Part shown: positions 45,089 through 54,562 of the stretch, piece after piece | Numbering within the stretch: position 1 is the first letter of the stretch | Layout: each line of letters opens with the position of its first letter | DNA from: CAMCQY01 sp044370415 | GTDB taxonomy: Bacteria > Planctomycetota > Planctomycetia > Pirellulales > UBA1268 | NCBI GenBank assembly: GCA_044370415.1 | Contig: JBILVO010000003.1 | Span: 1-64,000 of the forward strand | Reading direction: 5' to 3' | Length of the DNA: 64,000 nt | Position numbers and translations under genes: made by a program | The notes under the pieces: model-generated | The model's input: only the letters and a program-made list of their open reading frames with translations | What the model was told of the DNA's origin: nothing | Database searches by the model: none

Positions 45089-46194
45089 GCGCGCGTCCCC
45101 TGATGCTGGAGTCGGCCCGCCGCCTCGTGGGCCTCGAGATCGGCCATGCAGAGCCTCCGGGCCAGGCCCGGGTCGTCGGCGAACGCCCGGTACCATGCCG
45201 CCGTCCGTCGGATCGCCTCGCGGGCCGTGAACCGTGGCCGCCACGGCAGCCGTCCTTGGGCCTTCGCCGCCGAGAGCCGCAGCGTGTGCGTCTCGATCGG
45301 CGCCAGTGGGTCGTGCACGTCCTGCCAGGAGCCGGAGCCCCAGGCGTCGATGAAGATGTCGGCGAGCTGGCCCACGGTGATGTCGTCGTCGGCCGCGGGG
45401 CCGAAGTTCCAGCCGGAGCACCACTCGGCCGAGGGCCTCTCCAGCATCGCAGCCGCGAGCGCGAGGTATCCCGAGAGGGGTTCGATGACGTGCTGCCAAG
45501 GCCGCACGGCTGCCGGGTTGCGGACCGGCACCGGGCTGCCGGCGACGAGGTGCCGCACGATGTCAGTGACGATCCGGTCCTCGGCCCAGTCGCCGCCGCC
45601 GATCACGTTGCCGGCGCGGACCGTGGCCAGCTGCACGCCGTGCTCGGCGAGCCGCTCTGGCGGAAAGAAGCTGTGGCGGTAGGCGGCGGCCACGAGCTCG
45701 GCCGCCCCCTTGCTCGCGCTGTAGGGATCGCGGCCGCCGAGCCGGTCGCCCTCGTCGTGAGGCCGTCCGTCCGCGTGCGGCTCGTAGCACTTGTCGCTCG
45801 TGGCCACGATCACGGCGCAGGGCCGGCCGGCGTGCCGCACGGCGTCGAGCAGCGACGCGGTGCCGACGACGTTGGTCGAGAACGTGTCGAGCGGCTCGCG
45901 GTGGGAAAGCCGCACGAGCGGCTGGGCGGCCAGGTGGATCACGAGATCGGGCCGGGCCTCGCGCACGGCGGCCGCCAGCCGGGCCGTATCGCGGATGTCG
46001 GCCTCGTGGTGGGTGTCGACTAGGTCGACGAGGTTGGCGGCCGCGAAGAGGGAGGGCGTGGTGGGCGGGGCGAGCGCGTAGCCGGTGACCCGGGCCACGT
46101 GGCACTTCAGCTCGAGGAGCAGCCACGAGCCCTTGAAGCCGGTGTGGCCAGTGACGAACACCCGCTTCCCATACAGCTGCCCGGCGCCGCTCAT
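45085..46194 (-). CDS. rfbG: CDP-glucose 4,6-dehydratase
   Basis: A 369-residue extended SDR. V-T-G-H-T-G-F-K-G-S-W at residues 14-24 is the hallmark of CDP-glucose 4,6-dehydratase; T-S-D-K-C-Y at about 133 and Y-S-A-S-K (Tyr and Lys catalytic) follow, and R-A-G-N-V-I-G-G-G-D-W is conserved. It turns CDP-glucose into CDP-4-keto-6-deoxyglucose, the substrate of RfbH. The 4-nt overlaps with rfbF and rfbH show a tightly coupled operon. Confidence 0.95.
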   Translation of the reverse strand: MSGAGQLYGKRVFVTGHTGFKGSWLLLELKCHVARVTGYALAPPTTPSLFAAANLVDLVDTHHEADIRDTARLAAAVREARPDLVIHLAAQPLVRLSHREPLDTFSTNVVGTASLLDAVRHAGRPCAVIVATSDKCYEPHADGRPHDEGDRLGGRDPYSASKGAAELVAAAYRHSFFPPERLAEHGVQLATVRAGNVIGGGDWAEDRIVTDIVRHLVAGSPVPVRNPAAVRPWQHVIEPLSGYLALAAAMLERPSAEWCSGWNFGPAADDDITVGQLADIFIDAWGSGSWQDVHDPLAPIETHTLRLSAAKAQGRLPWRPRFTAREAIRRTAAWYRAFADDPGLARRLCMADLEAHEAAGRLQHQGTRA

Positions 46195-46970
46195 CCCCAG
46201 ACCTTCCAGGGAGGCGTGCCCGACTTCCACATCTCGTTGGCGTGCAGGTAGTCGCGGTAGGTGTCGACGGCGAAGAAGAAGCCGTCGTGCCTGTAGGCCA
46301 TGAGCTGTCCCTCGGCAGCCAGCCGCTCCAACGGTCCGGCCTCGAGCATCTGCAGGTCGCCGCCGTCGAGGTAGTCGAACACCCTGCGGTTGAGCACGAG
46401 GAAGCCGGCGTTGACCCAGCCCTCCACCTTGGGCTTCTCCGAGAACCTGGTCACGCGGGACTGTTCGTCGAGCACCGTGACCCCGAACCGCGAGGCCGGC
46501 TGCACGGTCGTCACGGTGGCCAGCCTGCCGTGCGACTCGTGGAAGGCGACGAGCCGGCCGATGTCGACGTTGGCGAGGCCGTCGCCGTAGGTGACGATGA
46601 ACGCGTCGCCCTTGACGTGCTGCTCGACCCGCTTGACGCGGCCGCCGGTGCCGGTGTCGATCCCGGTGTCGGCCAGCGTGACCTCGAAGTCGAACGGCTC
46701 TTGCGATCCGTGGTAGCGGACCTGCCGGCGGCCCCCGATGGTGACGGTGCAGTCCTGCGTCATCGCCTCGTAGTTGAGGAAGTAGTCCTTGATCATGCCC
46801 CCCTTGTAGCCGAGGCAGAGCACGAAGCGGTGCAGGCCGTGGTGGCCGAAGAGCCGCATGATGTGCCACAGGAGCGGGCGTCCGCCCACCTCGACCATGG
46901 GCTTGGGGCGGTACTCGGTCTCCTCGCGCATCCGCGCGCCCTGTCCGCCGCAAAGAATGACGATGTCCAT
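46191..46970 (-). CDS. rfbF: Glucose-1-phosphate cytidylyltransferase
   Basis: A 259-residue nucleotidyltransferase. The signature L-C-G-G-Q-G-A-R-M-R-E at residues 6-16, then P-K-P-M-V-E-V-G (23-30), fits the family. It makes CDP-glucose, the first step to 3,6-dideoxyhexoses. It opens the minus-strand operon and is divergent from the phosphofructokinase gene across 151 bp, which should hold the operon promoter. Confidence 0.95.
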   Translation of the reverse strand: MDIVILCGGQGARMREETEYRPKPMVEVGGRPLLWHIMRLFGHHGLHRFVLCLGYKGGMIKDYFLNYEAMTQDCTVTIGGRRQVRYHGSQEPFDFEVTLADTGIDTGTGGRVKRVEQHVKGDAFIVTYGDGLANVDIGRLVAFHESHGRLATVTTVQPASRFGVTVLDEQSRVTRFSEKPKVEGWVNAGFLVLNRRVFDYLDGGDLQMLEAGPLERLAAEGQLMAYRHDGFFFAVDTYRDYLHANEMWKSGTPPWKVWG

Positions 46971-47121
46971 CGGTCGGCTCGATCCCCGAAAGCGGCCCGG
47001 CGACGGTCGTCATCGCCGTCCTCAAGCCTACCACGCCCTCGCCCGCCCGGGTCCCGGGCCGATACACTCCCCGTGACCGGTTGGCCGGCAGCGCCGAGGC
47101 CTCACCAGGAGACCCCATTTC

Positions 47122-48273
47122 ATGACCGCCCGCAGGCCGAGCATCGGCATCCTCACCAGCGGTGGCGACTGTCCCGGGCTCAACGCCGTGATCCGTGCCG
47201 CCGTGAAGACGGCGGACCGCCTCGGCTACGACTGCGTCGGCTTCCTGCGGGGCTTCGAGGGGCTCGTCGACCCCGTGGCCTACATGCCGCTCAATCCGCG
47301 GAACACGGCGGGCATCCTCCTGCAGGGCGGGACGATCCTCGGCTCCACGAACAAGGGAAGGTTCTCGGCCACCACGGGGGAGGATCGGCGGCTATCCATC
47401 GACCGCGGCCTGCTCGACGAGGCGGCGACGACGATCCGCCAACTCTCCGTCTGCGGGCTCATCTGCGTCGGTGGCGACGGGTCGCTCGCCATCGCCCAGC
47501 AGCTGCTCGAGCACGGCCTGCCGGTGGTGGGCGTGCCGAAGACGATCGACAACGACCTGGGGGCCACCGCCTTCACGTTCGGCTTCGATTCCGCGGTCGC
47601 GTGTGCCACCGACGCGCTCGACCGGCTCCACACCACCGCCGCCAGCCACGAGCGGATCATGGTGCTCGAGGTAATGGGGCGGCACGCCGGCTGGATCGCA
47701 CTGCACGCCGGCATCGCCGGCGGCGGCGACGTGATCCTCCTGCCGGAGATCGACTGGACGTTCGACAACGTCTGCCGCACGGTCGTGCAGCGGGAGGCCG
47801 AGGGCAAGAGGTTCACGCTCATCGTCGTCGCCGAGGGAGCGAGGCTGCCCGACGGCGGGCTCGTCCACGCCGCAGCCGCGACCGACCGGCAGCAGGTGCG
47901 GCTCGGCGGCATCGGCGAGCTGGTGGCTGCCGAGGTGTCACGGCGGCTGCGCCGGGAGGCGCGGACCGTCGTCCTCGGGCACCTGCAGCGGGGTGGGCCG
48001 CCGACGCCGTTCGATCGCATGCTCGCCACCGAGTTCGGCGCCCATGCCGTCCGGCTCGTACACGAGGGGCGATTCGGCGAGATGGTCTGCTACCGGCCGC
48101 CCGACATCACGAGCGTGCCGATCGCGGCGGCCATCCGCGAGCTTTCCCGAGTCGATCCGCGCGGTTCCGCCGTGCAGGCCGCCCGCGCGCTGGGCATCGG
48201 GTTCGGCGACGCCCCCGATCAGGCGAGCCCGTTCGGGCCGCACTGTTCCTCCGGGGGAGCGCCGAGCGCATGA
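47122..48273 (+). CDS. 6-phosphofructokinase, mixed-signature group
   Basis: A 383-residue PfkA-family enzyme. Motifs: T-S-G-G-D-C-P-G-L-N at residues 12-21, G-G-D-G-S at about 115, P-K-T-I-D-N-D at about 140, M-G-R-H-A-G-W at about 190. The Gly in G-G-D-G points to ATP as phosphoryl donor, while the Lys in P-K-T-I-D-N-D is the residue of PPi-dependent and of some actinobacterial ATP-dependent enzymes; such group III enzymes are mixed, so ATP use is likely but not proven. It phosphorylates fructose 6-phosphate. No close partner gene. Confidence 0.9.
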   Translation: MTARRPSIGILTSGGDCPGLNAVIRAAVKTADRLGYDCVGFLRGFEGLVDPVAYMPLNPRNTAGILLQGGTILGSTNKGRFSATTGEDRRLSIDRGLLDEAATTIRQLSVCGLICVGGDGSLAIAQQLLEHGLPVVGVPKTIDNDLGATAFTFGFDSAVACATDALDRLHTTAASHERIMVLEVMGRHAGWIALHAGIAGGGDVILLPEIDWTFDNVCRTVVQREAEGKRFTLIVVAEGARLPDGGLVHAAAATDRQQVRLGGIGELVAAEVSRRLRREARTVVLGHLQRGGPPTPFDRMLATEFGAHAVRLVHEGRFGEMVCYRPPDITSVPIAAAIRELSRVDPRGSAVQAARALGIGFGDAPDQASPFGPHCSSGGAPSA

Positions 48274-48427
48274 TTGCGGCGGCCTCACCGCGGCGCGACG
48301 GCCGCGAAGCAGCCGCGGATCGGTCGTGAGGGTGTCGCCTTGCACGCCGTCCCCGCCGTTCGATAATGCCGACCGGCTGGGGCGGCCGGACAGTCGGTGC
48401 CGGCGGGACCACATCGGGAGATCACTC

Positions 48428-50398
<1,971 letters not shown>

Positions 50399-50704
50399 CC
50401 ACCGGCGGCCCGGCGGAAACGGCCCGGCATCATGCGGAAAACCGGCAGGATCGCGCCAGCCGCGGCCGGACCGGGATGGCGGCGTTACCGTCCGCAAATG
50501 CTTGCCGTTGAACGGGTTGCGGGGGATGGGGCGACTTTTTGGTCGGCCAGACTGCTGAACGAACGCGGCAGGGGCCGATGAGCGTTATATTAGGAGAGCT
50601 GTAGAGGCGGTCGGCTGCCGGCCCCGACGAGCGAGGCCGGCATCCCCTCCGCTGGCATGTGGGTCCCCTGAGTTCAAGGGATCCCCCCTCAAGGAATCGT
50701 CTTC
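50399..50704. other. Intergenic region before the DUF1501 operon
   Basis: 306 bp without a gene. It contains a TATATT at 50586-50591 in an otherwise GC-rich stretch, a candidate -10 box for the DUF1501 operon, but I find no good -35 hexamer at the right spacing. A short inverted GGGATCCC lies at 50685-50695 region. No terminator with a T-tract is seen for acs. Confidence 0.4.
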
Positions 50705-52006
50705 ATGAGATCGCTTGGCCATGGTTTGGACCGCCGCGGTTTCCTCACCGTCGGCACGATCGGGGGCCTGGGACTCTCGCTTGGCGAGTTCTTCCGGATG
50801 CAGGCGGCGCGCGGCGCAGAAGCGGCGTTGAAGGAAGGCGTTGCCAAGTCGATCATCTACATCTACCTCCCGGGCGGCTACGCCCACCAGGAGACGTTCG
50901 ACCCCAAGCCGTTCGCGCCGGTCGAGTACCGCGGGCCGCTCGGCAGCATCGAGACGGTCGTGCCGGGCGTGCGTTTCGGCGAGCTCCTCCCGCATACCGC
51001 GAAGATCGCCGACAAGATCGCCGTCTGCCGTTCGATGACACACGGCGAGGCGGCCCACGAGCGCGGCACGCACAACATGTTCACCGGCTACCGGCCGAGC
51101 CCGGCGCTGCAGTACCCGAGCATGGGGTCGGTCGTGTCGCACGAGTTCGGGCCGCGGCAGAACCTGCCCCCCTACATCTGCATTCCGTCGCAGCCCAACG
51201 AGTTTGCCGGCTCGGGCTACCTCAGCTCGGCGTATTCGGGCTTCAGCCTCGGCTCGGATCCGGCGGATCCGAAGTTCAAAGTCCGCGATCTCTCGCTCCC
51301 CACCGGCATCGACGCCTCGCGGTTCGAGAAGCGGCGGCGGATGCTCGACGTGGTCAACGAGCACTTCCGCGAGCAGGAGAAGAGCGATTCGCTCGACGCG
51401 CTCGACACCTTCTACCAGCGGGCCTACAGCCTGATCAGCTCCGAGAAGGCGCAGGAGGCGTTCGACCTGGCCAAGGAGCCCGACGCCATCAAGGACGAAT
51501 ACGGCCGCAATCAGGCGGGCATGCGGATGCTGCTGGCCCGTCGGCTCGTCGAGTCGGGCGTGCGGTTCGTCACGCTGACCTACGGCAGCTGGGACCACCA
51601 CGACAACATCGAGGCCCAGATGCGGCGAAACGCCCCGTCCTTCGACCAGGGCTTCGCCACGCTGATCCGCGACCTCGACCGCCGCGGCCTGCTCGCTTCG
51701 ACGCTCGTCTGCGTGGGCACAGAGTTCGGGCGCACGGCGAAGATCAACCCCACCGCGGGCCGCGACCACTGGCCGAAGGTGTTCAGCATCGTGATGGCCG
51801 GCGGCGGCATCAAGGGCGGCATCGTGCATGGCTCGAGCAACGCCACTGCCAGCGAGCCCGAGGACGACCCGCTCACCGTCGAAGATTGGGCCACGACCAT
51901 CTACGACCGTCTCGGCATCAGGGCCGAGAAGGAGCTCATGGCGCCCGGCGCCCGGCCGATCGAGATCGTCGACGGCGGCAAGGTCCGCAAGCAGCTGATC
52001 GTGTGA
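50705..52006 (+). CDS. DUF1501 family secreted protein
   Basis: A 433-residue protein with a Tat signal peptide (D-R-R-G-F-L, Arg10-Arg11, then a hydrophobic stretch). DUF1501 belongs to the alkaline phosphatase/sulfatase-like superfamily; G-S-W-D-H-H-D-N, V-G-T-E-F-G-R-T and R-D-H-W-P-K are the family's conserved metal-site-like motifs. It is the first gene of a plus-strand operon with a PPC-domain protein, DUF1549/DUF1553 and a cytochrome c-WD40 protein, an association found almost only in planctomycetes. The substrate is unknown; roles in sugar or phosphonate ester breakdown have been proposed for the group. Confidence 0.92.
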   Translation: MRSLGHGLDRRGFLTVGTIGGLGLSLGEFFRMQAARGAEAALKEGVAKSIIYIYLPGGYAHQETFDPKPFAPVEYRGPLGSIETVVPGVRFGELLPHTAKIADKIAVCRSMTHGEAAHERGTHNMFTGYRPSPALQYPSMGSVVSHEFGPRQNLPPYICIPSQPNEFAGSGYLSSAYSGFSLGSDPADPKFKVRDLSLPTGIDASRFEKRRRMLDVVNEHFREQEKSDSLDALDTFYQRAYSLISSEKAQEAFDLAKEPDAIKDEYGRNQAGMRMLLARRLVESGVRFVTLTYGSWDHHDNIEAQMRRNAPSFDQGFATLIRDLDRRGLLASTLVCVGTEFGRTAKINPTAGRDHWPKVFSIVMAGGGIKGGIVHGSSNATASEPEDDPLTVEDWATTIYDRLGIRAEKELMAPGARPIEIVDGGKVRKQLIV

Positions 52007-52029
52007 CCGCGGCCCGTGAGGGAGTCCCA

Positions 52030-54543
52030 GTGCTGGAGAATGCGATGCAGGCGACACGCCCCGCGGCGACCGAGCGATCCTTTCCGTCAGCGGGGCGGAT
52101 CCTCCGCCGCGTCGCCCTGGTCGTGGCGCTGCTCGTGGCGCTGCTCGTGCCGCCCGTCGTGGCGACCGCGTCGTCGCCGCAGTTGACGGTCATCCTCCCG
52201 CGTGGCGTGCAGCGCGGCGGCGATCGCGAGCTGACGTTCACGGGTGACCGCCTCGGCGACGCCGAGGAGATCCTGTTCCACAGCGACGACGGGTTCGTCG
52301 TCCGGTCGCTCCAGCCGGTCGACGCAAAGTCGTTCAAGGCGGTGGTCCACGTCCCCGAGAACTGCACGCTCGGCGAGCACATCGTGCACGTGCGGGCGAA
52401 GTCGGGCGTCAGCGAGTATCGGTCGTTCTGGGTCGGTGCGCTGCCGGTCGTCGACGAGGTGGAGCCCAACGGTCTCGTGGAGCAGGCGCAGGCCGTGCCG
52501 CTCAACACGACGGTGCACGGCGTGGTGCAGAGCGAGGACGTGGACCTGTTCGCCGTCGACCTCACGAAGGGGCAGCGGATCAGCGTCGAGGTCGAGGGGC
52601 TGCGGCTCGGCAGCCACCGGTTCGATCCGCACATCTCCATCCTCGACGCCAAGCGGTTCCAGGTGGCGGCGGTGGACGACTCGCCGGCCGCGCTGCAGGA
52701 CGGCATCCTGAGCGTCGCGGCGCCCGAGGCGGGCCGCTACTACGTCCAGATCCGCGAGTCGTCGTACGCCGGCGACGCCAATTCACGATATCGGCTGCAC
52801 ATCGGCACGTTTCCACGGCCTTCGGCCGTCTATCCGGCCGGGGGCAAGGCGGGGGAGAAGGTACAGGTGGCCTTCCTCGGCGACGCCGCCGGGCCGATCG
52901 AGCGCGAGATCGACGTGGCCGCCACGGGCGACACGATGAAGCTCTTCGCGACCGACGGCGACGGGCCCGGCGGCATCTGCCCGTCGCCGCTGCCGTTTCG
53001 CGTTTCGCAGGTCGGCAACGCGCTGGAGCAGGAGCCGAACAACGACGCTGCCACCGCCACGACGGGCGACCTCGGGCTCTCGTTCAACGGCGTGATCCAA
53101 CAGCCCGGCGACGTCGATTGCTTCCGCTTCGGCGCCAAGAAGGGACAGTCGCTGATGGTCGAGTGCCTCGCCCGGCAGCTCCGGTCGGGGCTCGATCCCG
53201 TGGTGAGCATCACGCGGCCCGACGGCCGCGGCGTCGCCGCGAACGACGACGCCAAGGGGCTCGACTCGGCGTTCGCGTTCAATCCGCCTGAGGACGGCGA
53301 GTACATCCTCACCGTGAAGGATCATCTCGGCCGCGGGCAGCCCGACTTCATCTACCGCGTGGAGATCCTGCCGCCGAAGGGTGAACTGTCGCTGTCGATC
53401 CCGCGGATCGACCGCTACTCGCAGACTCGGCAGACCGTCTTCGTGCCGCGGGGCAACCGCTACGCCGTGCTCATCAACGCCACCCGGAAGAACTTCGACG
53501 GCGACCTCGTGCTCGACGGCAGCCAGCTGCCGGCCGGCATCACGATGACGGCGCCGCCGATGAAGGCGGGCCGCGGTCAGGTGCCGGTCGTCTTCGAGGC
53601 CGCCGCCGACGCACCGCTCTCGGGCAAGCTCATCGCGTTTGAGGCGCGGCAGGTCAGCGAGCAGGATCCGGAGGGCAAAAACGGGGTGCGCGGCCAGTTC
53701 GAGAACGCCGCCGACTTCGTGCTCGGGGACCCGAACCAGGCCGTCCACTACAGCGGACGCGTGCGAAAGCTCGCGGCCGCGGTGATCGATCCCGTGCCCT
53801 TCCGCGTCGACATCGTCCAGCCGAAGGCTCCGCTGGTGCGCAACGGCGTGCTGGAGCTGAAGGTGGTCGTCACGCGTGACGAGGGCTTCAAGCAGCCGGT
53901 GAAGGTTGAATTCCCGTTTCGATCGCCCGGCATCGGCGCGAAGCCCTCGATCAAGATCGAGGCCGATGCCACCGAGGGGATCTACCAGCTCAACGCCGAC
54001 GGCAAAGCGGCCACGGGCACCTGGCCCGTCTACGTGCTCGCCCAGGCAGACGCCGGGGGGGCCACTTGGGTGGCGTCGCAGATGGCGTCGATCGAGGTGG
54101 TCGAGCCGTTTGCGAAGGTGACACTGGCGCGAAGCGCCTGCGAGCAGGGGAAGCCCGCCCAGGTGGTCTGCACGTTCGCACAGGCACGGCCGTTCGAGGG
54201 CGAGGGGGTGGCGCGGCTGCTCGGCCTGCCGCCGCACACGACCGCCGCGGAACTCAAGTTCACCAAGGACACGAAGGATCTCGTGTTCGACGTGGCGACC
54301 TCCGCGCAGAGCCCGGTCGGCAACCACAAGGCGCTGTTCGTGGAGATTGCGACGCCCGTGGGCGGAGAGATGGTGCGGATGTCCGGGGGAGGCACCGAAC
54401 TGCAGATCGCCGCGCCCGCGCCGGCGGCCGCGGCGGCTCCTCCCGCTCCGGCCCAGGCGGCCGCCGCTCCCCAGCCGGCCGCGGAGAAGCCACTGTCGCG
54501 GCTCGAGAAACTCAGGCAGCAGGCACAGTCTGCCACGAAGTAG
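52030..54543 (+). CDS. Secreted protein with two PPC domains
   Basis: An 837-residue protein. Signal peptide at about 22-46 (Leu/Val-rich, ending A-T-A-S-S), an IPT-like domain (G-V-Q-R-G-G-D at about 57), then two PPC (pre-peptidase C-terminal) beta-sandwich domains, both opened by E-x-E-P-N-x-type motifs (V-E-P-N-G and E-Q-E-P-N-N-D-A). The long C-terminal half is beta-rich, with an Ala/Pro-rich tail. GTG 52030 is preceded by GAGGGAG (5 nt spacing); ATG 52045 is the alternative. It probably binds polysaccharide or protein outside the cytoplasm and serves the neighbouring DUF1501 and cytochrome proteins. Confidence 0.85.
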   Translation: MLENAMQATRPAATERSFPSAGRILRRVALVVALLVALLVPPVVATASSPQLTVILPRGVQRGGDRELTFTGDRLGDAEEILFHSDDGFVVRSLQPVDAKSFKAVVHVPENCTLGEHIVHVRAKSGVSEYRSFWVGALPVVDEVEPNGLVEQAQAVPLNTTVHGVVQSEDVDLFAVDLTKGQRISVEVEGLRLGSHRFDPHISILDAKRFQVAAVDDSPAALQDGILSVAAPEAGRYYVQIRESSYAGDANSRYRLHIGTFPRPSAVYPAGGKAGEKVQVAFLGDAAGPIEREIDVAATGDTMKLFATDGDGPGGICPSPLPFRVSQVGNALEQEPNNDAATATTGDLGLSFNGVIQQPGDVDCFRFGAKKGQSLMVECLARQLRSGLDPVVSITRPDGRGVAANDDAKGLDSAFAFNPPEDGEYILTVKDHLGRGQPDFIYRVEILPPKGELSLSIPRIDRYSQTRQTVFVPRGNRYAVLINATRKNFDGDLVLDGSQLPAGITMTAPPMKAGRGQVPVVFEAAADAPLSGKLIAFEARQVSEQDPEGKNGVRGQFENAADFVLGDPNQAVHYSGRVRKLAAAVIDPVPFRVDIVQPKAPLVRNGVLELKVVVTRDEGFKQPVKVEFPFRSPGIGAKPSIKIEADATEGIYQLNADGKAATGTWPVYVLAQADAGGATWVASQMASIEVVEPFAKVTLARSACEQGKPAQVVCTFAQARPFEGEGVARLLGLPPHTTAAELKFTKDTKDLVFDVATSAQSPVGNHKALFVEIATPVGGEMVRMSGGGTELQIAAPAPAAAAAPPAPAQAAAAPQPAAEKPLSRLEKLRQQAQSATK

Positions 54544-54562
54544 CCCGGCCTCCACCCCCGTG

